A stretch of 64,000 bases of DNA from Tritrichomonas musculus. Taxonomy: Eukaryota > Parabasalia > Tritrichomonadida > Tritrichomonadidae. Location: the NCBI GenBank assembly GCA_039105265.1, contig JAPFFF010000002.1:186001-250000 (forward strand), given 5' to 3'. Each line of letters starts with the position of its first letter. Position 1 is the stretch's first letter. Positions 37,501 to 46,946 of this stretch are shown one piece after another. Under the pieces are notes generated by a model, which was given only the letters and a program-made list of their open reading frames with translations, did no database searches and was not told the DNA's origin. A program made the position numbers and the translations under genes.

Positions 37501-39263
37501 ATGAAAATAGCTTCTCTTTTGGATCACTTGAATTTTGGTTTCTGAGAATGAAGAAGATGCACACAGGAACTTTGACTATAACTGATATTAAAGGTGTCAC
37601 TTTTCCAAAGAATTCTGGTAATCCTTCCGAATACCAAATCAAAAAGTTCCGTTTTGAAATTTACGATAAATTTTTGATTCATTTCTTTTTGAAATTGGCA
37701 TCAATGATGAAAAACGTCTTGAGTAACACTGCCAAAAATGAATCAAAACGCTATCCGAGAAACAACAGGTATTCATCATTATCATTGAACACAAAAGAAG
37801 AAGAAGAAAAAAGACAAAGAAAGCGTCAAAAAATGATCAAAGACCAAAATTGCACTCGATTAGATCCACAAACATCATTAAGTGAATTATTCCAACTTTT
37901 TCAGAACACTTGTTTGATTGTTTTATTAGAAAAAGCTCAGATTGAATTCTATCATCGTTCCTTCTCTGTTTCTCCGTCGATAAGTTTTACACAGTTAAGT
38001 TTAGAAGGTCGAAAATCAGATCAATTCAAAGGCGGAAGATTTGACATCATTAAATTTCAGAAATTTAAATCCGAAATTCTTCAAAAGAAAGGATTTCCAT
38101 TCATTCAAGCTAAAGAGATGGAATTTGACGTTTTATTGAGTATGGATCGTTTATTCTTTACTGCACAATTGAAAGAAGGAATGAACATGAATATTCAATC
38201 AGATGCGATTTCATTAACAACGAGCGAATTGTTTTCAAATCTTCCGAAAATTGAAGCGATTTTCAATGACGAAAACTTCATTAATTTCATGAAACAGAGA
38301 GAAAAAGATAAAGATAACCAGAAGAAAGATAATGAATTAAAAAGAAAAGAATGGTTTGATGTTAATGATAATTCTTACTTTTATTTGAGTATGAATGATT
38401 CATTTGATAAAATTGAAGAGGAAGAAGATTTGGATGATGACGTCGATGTTCCTGTTTTTGCACGTCAATTTAGTCTTTTGATTTCGAGCAACATTGAGAT
38501 TAATTTGATTGATTCTGAATTCCATTCGATTGCAATTTTGAAATCGAATAAAATTTCTTATAATTATATTTGTAAAGAAGATGTTACTGAGACACAAAAT
38601 ATCGTAATAGGCAACCTTGAAGTGATTAATAACACTTCTTCTGCTAAAGATAAGGCAACTGGTGAATTGACACGTTATTATCATTTCATAAAACCGATTG
38701 ATAATTCAACTTCTGATGAAAATAAATTCTTAGAAATGAATGTTATTAAAAATTTGAATCTAATGAAATTGCCTTTCTTTAGTAAAGTTAGTTTGAAAGT
38801 CAAACCAATTGAAGCTAACATTTCAAGAGACTTCATTAATATCCTTGCTTACAATTTCAAACTTTTCTCAAAATTTAACATCTTCGACTTCGATAAAATG
38901 AAGAAATATTTCGTCAAAATGAAACAGAAGTCAAAATCAGGCACAGAACAGGATGATGACAATGAGGAAGAATCTGTTGCTGCAGCCGCTGCCGCTGCTG
39001 TTTCTGCAAATCCTGATGAGAATCCTTACGGTTTTTATGGAACAGTTGAAGTGGCTGATATGAAATTGAAATTGAGCATTTTGAACGATAACGGAACTCT
39101 CTTTAAATCTTTGGAAAATAGAGCTTTGAATATCGATAAAATTGTTGTTACCGATTTGTTTGCTACAAAAGAGAGAATTTTAAAGCTTGTCAAAAAGAAA
39201 ATTACTTTGGATATCCTCAAATCAATTCCTACCCTTTTCATTAGTGAAAAAGATAAAAAATGA
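34590..39263 (+). CDS. Giant bridge-like lipid-transfer protein candidate (BLTP2/Hobbit/Fmp27-like)
   Basis: 1557 residues. Residues 3-19 are a hydrophobic anchor (FWALLLLIFLVVYFTTRAII). The whole body then alternates amphipathic beta segments (IQFKATKLNIFIKIRNITEL, FIEIKPIKINLPVISIDF), the pattern of repeating-beta-groove lipid-transfer proteins. Near residue 490 the phrase YPPTLVHFIFNFKNFRIIIL, followed by a basic helix, matches in kind the Fmp27/Hobbit core. A poly-Ala tract (VAAAAAAAVS) lies near residue 1468 in an acidic linker. Such proteins bridge ER and other membranes and move lipids in bulk. The length is shorter than the usual 2000 or more. VPS13-like identity is the alternative. 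Confidence 0.6.
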   Translation: MFWALLLLIFLVVYFTTRAIIKISLKKILSKYFNKLEFISGSTLFSIEKMIGENDLFDIEIRNLQLSFSILALFDLVPKSPFHLQFDKFYFCFKEDFSKISKKTDDHQDVKKISFHFWIFQKVVFFLTPLFIRKFSFNLNNIQFKATKLNIFIKIRNITELFKIARNCVRNELRILSPSMKYSDKTIFQIPEIRLSLNSDISILKILMVTAVKKLSFSIELLNIHFSKGLSTLVFQNVLLFMSNDKQVKCFIEIKPIKINLPVISIDFQHSSLCFKNISGNLLRIQCDEITAINCDKIFLQIQKISHSSRNLNVPSINVDLPYPYMITVTQFIQIIYKNEPKLPKKFKIPFNVNCDFVHFKVDISDYHKIDMNFQKGFKIESFIEKNSIQLNTDNDLCASIFVPKGTCSTFDRDHKRYRILMKVSKGQVDIVNSKVYKIYAKSYDFYMSPMFVYMPYFRVIGKCLSHLMSIIKGPNFRQFKDYPPTLVHFIFNFKNFRIIILKDELTAKIEQANYAKASAISEMQLRLQKFFSILRNNQAKSINEEEVAKTFKEIRFKLFREALRKIHDHEEDNNNGKFATFVMKNVILDIDGFHFKSKKSIIENLTQKDKYKSLKLTEDQIGKINSVKLVIKMDTFDIFSNINTQFSQYEICKMKAIYYGIEFHFLDKKPISHRDYFLNELTLDGEKFVIPILSAEPLLIYDKLNFTFDKFTFDFIPQFVSYYNDSMIMISRIFCKLVPYPKIALFDNLRMRNVIYGTMKFNKLKLNIMPKPKNSITTITFLSLAWDFVNPQNHVFSFERFLVKLKNKELFMSFPSLIMDAKMQIINKSFEEKNEIVPTPFVEVDSVRMLEKGYDPYFMSRSHQIDFTIEMKFPNSDESTMKDKSKIAKHETSIELNFDYLSTIIEKFIIKRKFFFEKVDHLFIKSVKKRNPIIQNYKVISPTFPSINIHFTSYTINVNVGSINYDKKGNENSFSFGSLEFWFLRMKKMHTGTLTITDIKGVTFPKNSGNPSEYQIKKFRFEIYDKFLIHFFLKLASMMKNVLSNTAKNESKRYPRNNRYSSLSLNTKEEEEKRQRKRQKMIKDQNCTRLDPQTSLSELFQLFQNTCLIVLLEKAQIEFYHRSFSVSPSISFTQLSLEGRKSDQFKGGRFDIIKFQKFKSEILQKKGFPFIQAKEMEFDVLLSMDRLFFTAQLKEGMNMNIQSDAISLTTSELFSNLPKIEAIFNDENFINFMKQREKDKDNQKKDNELKRKEWFDVNDNSYFYLSMNDSFDKIEEEEDLDDDVDVPVFARQFSLLISSNIEINLIDSEFHSIAILKSNKISYNYICKEDVTETQNIVIGNLEVINNTSSAKDKATGELTRYYHFIKPIDNSTSDENKFLEMNVIKNLNLMKLPFFSKVSLKVKPIEANISRDFINILAYNFKLFSKFNIFDFDKMKKYFVKMKQKSKSGTEQDDDNEEESVAAAAAAAVSANPDENPYGFYGTVEVADMKLKLSILNDNGTLFKSLENRALNIDKIVVTDLFATKERILKLVKKKITLDILKSIPTLFISEKDKK

Positions 39264-39537
39264 AAGGAAAAAAAAAAATGTTGATTTGCCTTTGATTGTC
39301 ATAATTATGTAAATAATTATTATTTTTTTTTTATATTTGAATTTTCTTAAACATGATTTAGTCCAAAAAAAAAAATTTTTTTATTTATGTTTTTAATATA
39401 TTTTAAGAAAAAGTTTAGATGTCACGTTGAAATTTGAAAAAGTAATGTTTATGATTCCTTTTATCGAAAGCTTTCAATGCTTTTCCATTTCATCATATTG
39501 GTTATTGAATCAAATTGCTTTTTTGAATTCTATCAGT
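39264..39537. other. Intergenic region downstream of the lipid-transfer gene
   Basis: AT-rich, with poly-A/T tracts near 39270 and 39365; no gene seen. Confidence 0.5.
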
Positions 39538-39799
39538 CTATTTGTTAAAATGAATAAAAAAGCTTTCAAAAAATTTGAGCCAAATTGAATTGGTCTTATC
39601 ATTGATGTCAAATTCATTTAATAAATAACGAAGCTTGGATTCACTCAAATCAACAAATTCGATCTGTTGAAGAAAACAAATGTCAGAGATTTCTTCCTTG
39701 TTTTCGACAGATGAATTTTGATTGATAATTTGGATTATAATATCTGCTAAAGAATCTTCAATATTGAGTTTTAAATTTGAATTCGATATGATTGAATAT
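39538..39799 (-). pseudogene. 3' fragment of a BTB/ankyrin-type host gene
   Basis: The minus strand reads about 85 residues ending at a TAG (39538-39540): LLYSIISNSNLKLNIEDSLA, DICFLQQIEFVDLSESKLRY and NDKTNSIWLKFFESF. This is the style of the BACK-like region in trichomonad BTB proteins (domain that follows BTB). No start or N-terminal part is present; the upstream side is broken by the foldback element at 39800-39904. It is a dead fragment. Confidence 0.5.
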
Positions 39800-39904
39800 A
39801 ATAAACTAGAATTAATTAATCGGGAGTACGATAAGCCCTTTTTAAATGATTTATACTCTGAAAAAATTTCTATCGTACTCCCAACTAATTAATTCTAGTT
39901 TATT
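39800..39904. mobile_element. Small foldback element (105 bp)
   Basis: Arms of 34 bp (39800-39833 and 39871-39904) are reverse complements except for a few bases; both contain TAGAATTAATTA and GGGAGTACGATA. The spacer is 37 bases. Just outside, an 18-base stretch of the host pseudogene (TCTTCAATATTGAG core, at about 39751-39768) is repeated on the other side at 39907-39924, suggesting a duplication tied to insertion. Confidence 0.65.
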
Positions 39905-39924
39905 GAAGATTCTTCAATATTGAG

Positions 39925-40673
39925 AATTCACATTATGTTATGAAAAAGTTTTTTTTTACTTTTTAAAAATTTTAACTTTTTGACATATTTTTCCACCATT
40001 CAATTTTCTTACCATATAAAAATTACAAAAGCAAAAATATGATTAAATTTAAAGAATAATGAAGAGTGTAAAAGCAATAATATTCTAAATCGAAATTAAT
40101 TAGTATTTGCTCATTATGAACAATTCTATTTTCATGTAAAAATACTAAAATGTAACTTTTTTCAATTGAATTGACTCGTAAAATTTTCAAATTGAATGGC
40201 TTAAAAATTTATTAAAAACATTTATATTTTTACTCCTACTGAAATGTATTATAATATAATTTTAAGCTTAAATATAAAATCATGCATATATATAGATATA
40301 TTAATATAAATCATTTTTAATGAACTGGCAACTTCTCGCACCTCTATCTAAACATACAAAAAAAATTTAAAAAGTGGTAACGTTATTATCAATTTTTTGT
40401 GATCTATCTCAAAAAGTTCAACTAAATTCCTCGCAAAAAGCTGAACAAAATTTTCTTCATTCTCGTCCTACTGTCCTGACTATTATTATTATTATTACAG
40501 TTTCAACTTATTGAGTGTCCTAAGTGTCCTGGGAGAATCTGACATTATTTTCGAAAAATCAAAATCTTGTTCAACTTTTTTTGACCCAAATTTTTGAGAA
40601 ATATTGAAAATATAAAATGGAGTTGGGGACCTTCCAGAACACCTGACATCCAGGACAGCTCAAAAATCCTAAA
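39925..40673. other. Intergenic region with an ATT microsatellite
   Basis: About 750 bases, AT-rich, no gene. A short (ATT)n run sits near 40482-40498. The phrases GTCCTACTGTCCTGAC, GTGTCCTAAGTGTCCTGGG and CCAGGACAGC near 40465-40665 repeat the word GTCCT on both strands and look like decayed repeat DNA. Confidence 0.45.
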
Positions 40674-40856
40674 AGCCTTCCAATATTACCAAAAAATCAA
40701 AAAATCCTAATAATTCAGGTCGGTATTTATTATAAGAAAGGTATAGGAGTTAGGCAAGATTATGGAAAGGCATGTGATATTTTTAGAAAATTATCTGATC
40801 TAGGAAATAACGAAGCAAAAACTCTATTTGAAGAATTTAATGGATTTTATTGGTAA
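40674..40856 (+). pseudogene. Inverted duplicate of the 3' end of the Sel1 gene
   Basis: Reads GIYYKKGIGVRQDYGKACDI and continues to a TAA at 40854-40856, almost word for word the C-terminus of the Sel1 protein encoded on the other strand at 41049 onward. From about 40716 the match is near perfect; between 40674 and 40716 it is diverged. The two copies are separated by about 190 bases. Confidence 0.85.
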
Positions 40857-41048
40857 CTGCTTATTAAAAAATTAATATATTAATTAAAAATGAATAAATT
40901 AACTTTTTGGTAGTTTTTAAAGATTTTTAGCCATAATAGAAAGAAATAACGGTGATTTGTACAAATTTTGTGCATTTAGTAAAAAGCTTTTTACTAGCAA
41001 GACACTTCAAAAGAAAATAATACAAGCAAGACACTTCAAAAGAAAGGG

Positions 41049-43250
41049 TCAGGACCAATAAAATCCTTTAAATTCTTCAAATAGAGTTTTTGCTTCGTTA
41101 TTTCCTAGATCAGATAATTTTCTAAAAATATCACATGCCTTTCCATAATCTTGCCTAACTCCTATACCTTTCTTATAACAAATACCGACCTGGATTGAGG
41201 CCTTAGAATTTCCTAAATCACTTGATTTTTGGTAATATTGGAAGGCCTTTACGAAGTTATTTGGTATGCCCTCTTGCTTTTCATACCAAGCTCCGAGAAT
41301 GAACATCGCTTCTGAATTACCCATTTCAGCCGATTCATTATAACATTCTATTGCTTTTTTAGAATTCTGGGTAACTCCCAAACCTTTTTCATAACAATGG
41401 GCCAATTTAATTAAAGCATCAGAATTATGTAATTTAGCAGATTTCTGATAATAATCAAAAGCAATTTTAGAGTCCTGTTTGACACCAAGACCTTTTTCAT
41501 AACAAGTTCCCAAACAACAAAGAGCGTCAGAATTGTCTAATTGAGAAGATTTCTTATAATATTCAAATGCTTTTTCGTTATTTTTAGAAACGCCAAAACC
41601 GTTTTCGTAACAAACACCCAAATTTTTCATAGCATTTGAATTTCCATGGTCGTCAGCAATTTCAAAATATTTAATAGCTTGTCTGTAGTTTTTATCAACA
41701 CCGATTCCATTTTGATAAACCAAGCCAAGCTTATTGTATCCGTAAGAGTTTCCTTGTACGTCTGACTTTATATACAACTGACGTGATTTTAAAAAGTCTT
41801 GGCCAATTAATTTACCTTCCTCATACAAAAGACCAAGTAGATAGGAAGCATAACAATTTCCTCTATTTGATGAAAGTTCTAATAATGAAACAGCTTCTTT
41901 TACATTTTGAATCTTGTTAAAGAGTGAATCCAAGGCTTTGAAAAAGCTCTCATTTGAAATTATGAATTGGCTATACATTGATTTCAAGTTCTGTGCTTTT
42001 TGTTGAATATCACTAATTTCTTTCTTCATTTGCTCGTTGTCTTTATATTGCTTGCTTTTTTCAATTTGAAGTTTCTTATTTTCTTTTTCTGCAATTTCAA
42101 TTTGAAGTTTGTATTTTTTGATTTCGTCATCTTTCTCTTTAAGTTTCTCATTTAAATCTTCAATCTTGTTTCTTGCTTCTTTTATTTGTAAATCGAAATC
42201 CACACTTCTCTCTTCGGCTTGCTTTAGTTTATCGTCATTTAGCTTGCCATCTTTCTCCATTTTATTTATCTGATTCTTCAATACTTCATTTTCTTTTTTT
42301 ACGCTATTCATTTGACTTTTCAGGCTCTTGTTCTCTGATTCATATTTAGCATTTATCTCATTAAGTTCCCTTGATTCCAAAATAATCTTAAAATCAAAAG
42401 GTATGTATTTCAAATATAACTTCAATTTTTCGTCATCCGTTTTCATGTAGATTCGCTTTAGTTCTCTATATTTTGAAGAGGAAAGTTTAAGAATATCAAG
42501 AATTGTGAACAGAATATAGAATTCGTCAATTGAACTATTGATGAAATCAAATAAAACATCATCTGTCAATATTCGTTTGTCACTTTTTTGGATGATTCTG
42601 TAAATAATTGTAACAGGTAATTTTTTGAATCTCGGGGCACGAATACAATCGCTAATTCTTCTGATTAAAATTTGCTCCATTTCATTATTTAATTCGCTCT
42701 CTGAATTTAACTCGAGTTCATTAAGTATCGTTGAAATTATGAAATCAATATCATTAATGTTTCGGGTTTGATATTTTTGAAGTCGTTTTTGAAGTATACT
42801 GACTCGTAAAAACTCAGAAAGTTTGAAAAGATCATTATAATTATCGTTAGTTATCTCTATTTGGCCTTTTTTGAAAAAATGTAAAAAAGAAATAATATTT
42901 GATTCTCGGATAGCATTATCTTGCTGGAAATACTGAATTTCTTGCAATAAACGTTCTCTAACATCAGATATTAAATATTCATCTCGAACTTTTTTCGAAT
43001 ATCTGCATATCTGTGAGTATTTAATTCGGATTCGTATCTGACTTAGTCTAAACTCAACTAAATCATCTAAATCTTCTTCTTCCTCTTCTTCTTCAGGATT
43101 TTCATCCTCATAATTGTGATCATTTACTACTTCTTCTTCTTGATCAATATCCGGTTGTCTCTGCAGTTGCTCCTGCCTTCGCTGCGGTTCATTGGATCTT
43201 AATGGACGAACAGTGTTGCTTCTACGTGTACGTACACGTCTAGAAAACAT
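41049..43250 (-). CDS. Sel1-repeat protein with N-terminal coiled coil
   Basis: I choose the ATG at 43250 (MFSRRVRTRRSN) rather than an in-frame ATG 39 bases upstream, because a TCATTTT initiator lies between them; this gives 733 residues. The first 60 residues are Arg-rich then strongly acidic (EEEEEEDLDDLVEF). Helical region follows to about 310, then a coiled coil (about 315-440) and finally about seven Sel1 repeats with the KAFEYYKKSSQLDNSDALCC and YEKGLGV signatures. Sel1 arrays are protein-binding solenoids used as adaptors, for example in ER quality control and signalling. The N-terminal part resembles degenerate BTB-BACK regions of trichomonads. Confidence 0.88.
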   Translation of the reverse strand: MFSRRVRTRRSNTVRPLRSNEPQRRQEQLQRQPDIDQEEEVVNDHNYEDENPEEEEEEEDLDDLVEFRLSQIRIRIKYSQICRYSKKVRDEYLISDVRERLLQEIQYFQQDNAIRESNIISFLHFFKKGQIEITNDNYNDLFKLSEFLRVSILQKRLQKYQTRNINDIDFIISTILNELELNSESELNNEMEQILIRRISDCIRAPRFKKLPVTIIYRIIQKSDKRILTDDVLFDFINSSIDEFYILFTILDILKLSSSKYRELKRIYMKTDDEKLKLYLKYIPFDFKIILESRELNEINAKYESENKSLKSQMNSVKKENEVLKNQINKMEKDGKLNDDKLKQAEERSVDFDLQIKEARNKIEDLNEKLKEKDDEIKKYKLQIEIAEKENKKLQIEKSKQYKDNEQMKKEISDIQQKAQNLKSMYSQFIISNESFFKALDSLFNKIQNVKEAVSLLELSSNRGNCYASYLLGLLYEEGKLIGQDFLKSRQLYIKSDVQGNSYGYNKLGLVYQNGIGVDKNYRQAIKYFEIADDHGNSNAMKNLGVCYENGFGVSKNNEKAFEYYKKSSQLDNSDALCCLGTCYEKGLGVKQDSKIAFDYYQKSAKLHNSDALIKLAHCYEKGLGVTQNSKKAIECYNESAEMGNSEAMFILGAWYEKQEGIPNNFVKAFQYYQKSSDLGNSKASIQVGICYKKGIGVRQDYGKACDIFRKLSDLGNNEAKTLFEEFKGFYWS

Positions 43251-43259
43251 AATATATAA

Positions 43260-43266
43260 AAAATGA
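43260..43266 (-). promoter_or_regulatory. Initiator-like element of the Sel1 gene
   Basis: TCATTTT on the minus strand; starting at its A would give a 14-base leader to the ATG at 43250 and exclude the upstream in-frame ATG. Confidence 0.55.
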
Positions 43267-43619
43267 AGAGTTGATAAGAAATTATTCAAAAAATTGAATT
43301 AAAAAAATAAACCTTGTTCAAAAAACATTACCTCTCAATTTAAAATAATCATATCTTTATATTTTAAATATGAATTAATTTTTAAAAATTTAATTGATAT
43401 TATGATAATTATCTAATATATTATTAATGAAGAATGATGCAATTAAATTGTTTGATAAAAAAGATAAAATGATTTAAAATTTGAAATGGAGGTAAAGTTT
43501 TTTGAACTCAGTTTATATTCATTCAATTTTATTTGAATGATCAGTCAAAAGCTCCGCAATTCAATTTTTACTTTTCTGAGATTATTTATAATAAATATCA
43601 TTAAATATTTATCAAGAAT

Positions 43620-45020
43620 GTGTACTAGAAAACAAAAAAATTGGAGTCAAACAATTAATGCTTTCCGCATTTTTTTAATAACAATAGCGGTAAGAAAAGA
43701 AAAGACAATAATAATAATGATAACAGCAACAATAAATACAATGATAACAATGATTACAATAATGGCAATGAAAATAATAATATCCAAAATAACAATGATC
43801 ACAATGGTTTATTTGGTGGAATGCTTTAAATTGTATTTGATACTCAATTTTTCACCTCAGAATACCAATGAACTTAGCAATAACCATAATAATGATGATT
43901 TAAAAGGTACCAAAACGAGTACTATCAATATTTTAAAAAGTACTAAGACTATGCTGGAATCACAATGAGAATCTCTTAAACAATCTATTATTAATAATAA
44001 CAAAGATAATGACAATCAATTAAACATAACTGAAATTAATAAAACTAATAATAATTCAATGACCAATGATAATTCAAATAATTTTAATAATTATAACGAT
44101 ATTATGAAAACATCTTTACAAGCTTTTAATGATTCTGTTAGAATGATGAATGAAAATTCCAATGAGAGGAAATAACAACGATAACTCAAATAACAACAAT
44201 AACTCGAATAGTAACAATAATTTTAGTAATGACGGTTTTTTTTTGTTTTTAAATCTTTTTAAGAAATCATTGAATATTTTTAGTAGCACAAGTACAAATG
44301 ATTTGTTCAACAGTATGCAATCTACAGGATCTTTATTTACCTCAATAAACAAAGCTATCGCAAAAGGATTCCAAGATTCAGATGATCCGGTAGTCCTGCA
44401 TGGATTGGGAGAAAGCTTTCCTGTTGATATCAACAAAGCCATTGAATTCTATAAACGTCCATGAAAAAAAATTATCCACTATCATATTTCAATCTTGCCC
44501 ATTATACTCCTACTGCATTCTGATTTTTGATATTTACAATACTAACTCGGAAGGTTTGTCAAGAATAGTAAAACAGAAATTTGATTAGTAAAGTAGCAGA
44601 ACCGAAATTTAGTAGGTAGAGTAACAATTATGAAAGCCAGTATTGTAGGTAGCATGTGTGTTTTCAGACATTAAAAAAGCGATTTCAAACTATCTAGAGT
44701 CATCATCATTCAATTTTGCATTTGCAAAAAACAACCTTGGAATTATCCACAAAAATGGATTTGGTGATGAGATTCCGAAGAACATTGCCAATGCATTTGT
44801 CTATTTCCGTGAAGCAATCAACCAGAAAAATGATATAGTAGCAATGTACAATTTGGCTCATTGTTACTTGCATGATGATCCTCCTGATAAAAACATTAAC
44901 GAAGCAATAAATTTATTGATACGATCTCATAATCAAGGATTTTACGTATCTTCTATTTTATTAAGTTTCATTCTGATTAAAAGATCATTGAATAATTATC
45001 TTTTTTTTTTAGCAAGATAA
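43620..45020 (+). pseudogene. Decayed Asn-rich Sel1-repeat gene
   Basis: Pieces of one host gene in several frames. An Asn/Asp-rich stretch (about 43680-44220) reads NDNNDYNNGNENNNIQNNND in one frame and is cut by stops. Then 44150-44464 ends QDSDDPVVLHGLGESFPVDI and AIEFYK, a Sel1 unit. After about 190 bases without signal, 44658-45020 gives further Sel1/TPR units (FAKNNLGIIHKNGFGDEIPK, IVAMYNLAHCYLHDD). Several frameshifts and stops separate them, so it is not functional. It lies beside an intact Sel1 gene and is probably an old paralogue. Confidence 0.7.
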
Positions 45021-45100
45021 TGCAATGCTAAAAAAAGTATTTTATTTGAGGAGTAAACATTTTTCAATCAATACAAAAACATCGTTTTATTAAAAAAATA

Positions 45101-46550
45101 TTAAATTCTGTAATCTTCGTTATAGAATTTTAAATCAAATTTCTTTTTCTTTGATTTCTTGTTTTTAACTTTTCTTTTCATGTGAAAATCATGGCTCATC
45201 TTCTTTTGTTTGAATTTTTTATCAAGATATCTTTTCTTTTGTTTAAAATCTTTTTCATCTTCAAAATCATTAAAATCAACAATCCAATTATATTTTCTCA
45301 ATTCCAGCCTTTTAATATTTGAATAATATTCAAAAATATAAGGGATATTTCCCCATATATCAACATTGTAATTTGCAATGTCTTCTGGAGTTTCACCAAA
45401 CTCATCTTTATCATCAGGATCAATTAAGCGGTTAGAAAGTATATAAATAATAATTTCAGGCTTGAAGCCTAATACTGCATAATGAAGTATATTTTTACCA
45501 TAGAAACCTGTCTTATTTAGATCAGTTTCATCAAATGATAACAGATAAATAAAAAAATCAAGATAACCTTCATATGAAGCTGTACATAATGGTGTTATTC
45601 TATTTTCGCCATAATCATTAATTGACATCGCATTATCAAAATCTATTAGCATGGCCAGAGCATCATAATTTGATGAATATATGCATTTATTGTAGCATTC
45701 AGCATTAATTTTAATATCATAAGTACTTATTAAATATTCAATCAAATCATTTCTCATATATAAAATCGCTAAATACAGTAAATTAACATTTTGTGTAATA
45801 CTAATATCATGTGATTGATTCTCCACAATGTGAATAATATCATAGTTCCCTCCTGCAATTGAGCATTCTAACAAAATTTTGAAATCAATGTTATTCGAAT
45901 TCACTAAAAGATACTTAAAACATTGAATTGATCCAAAAAAGGCTGCATATTCAAGTAAAGTTGATGATTTAAATTGAAAATATATCTCGAAATGAGGAAA
46001 TTTGTATAATTGTTGAATATCAATTTCATTCAAAACAACTATTTTCTGTAAAAGATCAAGATCATCACTTAAAATAGCGTAATATAAGGATTCATTATGA
46101 TCAAATCTAAGAAAGAATTTAAAATTTAGACTCTGGAACTCAATTGTACCATCGTAAATGAAACCATAAGTTTGGTTATGATATTCAATTAGATGATCAT
46201 ACATTTTCTCTGTAATATGACCTGAACGAAATGAGAGAAGAAAAAGAATTTTTAATCTTTGCACTGTTATTTTGTTAGTACAAATATATTCAAGAGTACT
46301 TATTAAAATTTGTGGATTATCAAAAAAATTAATTTTTAAATTTTCGAAACTTTTTTAATAAAATAATTATTTTATCAAATAATTTTGGTCGTGAATACAC
46401 AAACGAGGCAATCAATTTCAGTGTATAAGAAATTTTTTTTTTACTTAGCAAATCATACACTTCAATAAAAATGCGAACTTGCTCAACTGATTTTTCATCA
46501 TCAATTGATAATAATAAATTTTGAAGGTCACGATACTTGTTAAAATTCAT
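45101..46550 (-). pseudogene. Ankyrin (DUF3447-type) gene with one frameshift
   Basis: ATG at 46550 starts a frame of 73 residues (MNFNKYRDLQNLLLSI, typical N-terminus of trichomonad ankyrin proteins) that stops at 46329. The following frame, shifted by one base and overlapping it, continues to 45101 with about 390 residues; it has no ATG near its beginning and holds ankyrin-like units (SSTLLEYAAFFGSIQCFKYL, RITPLCTASYEGYLDFFIYL, GKNILHYAVLGFKPEIIIYI) and a Lys-rich tail. The shift falls near a run of A at about 46350, so a sequencing error is possible; if so the gene would be whole at about 480 residues. Confidence 0.7.
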
Positions 46551-46946
46551 TTATCATAATTTAGTAAATTTTGAAAAACCTGCCCAAAAACTTGTATTCA
46601 AAATTCATTAGTATGAGAGATACTTATTCAAAGATTAATCTTTTTTACAATCATTTATTATTACAGATTGCCACATTTTAATTGCTTTTCTTCTCAAATT
46701 TCTTATATTTTTTCTGAAACATTCAATTTTTTCAAATAAATTCTTTTGAAAATTGAATGATCATTCAAAAAAATTCACAAGACTTATCAAAATTTCAAAT
46801 TTAATATCACAACCTGTAAAAAAAAAAAAAAAAAAAAAAATCTTTTACATAGAATGAAGATCATTTCAATATTTACTAAAACAAAAGACAAAAGCAAACA
46901 AACAAACAAACAAAAAACAACATTTATAAAACATATTTAACATTAT
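46551..46946. other. Intergenic region with poly-A and CAAA microsatellite
   Basis: About 400 bases without genes. A run of about 23 A lies near 46818-46840 and a (CAAA)n tract near 46896-46912. Confidence 0.6.

Noticed and set aside
43224-43240. Perfect palindrome ACGTGTACGTACACGT
   Set aside because: It lies in the Arg-rich start of the Sel1 gene and follows from its codons; no regulatory evidence.
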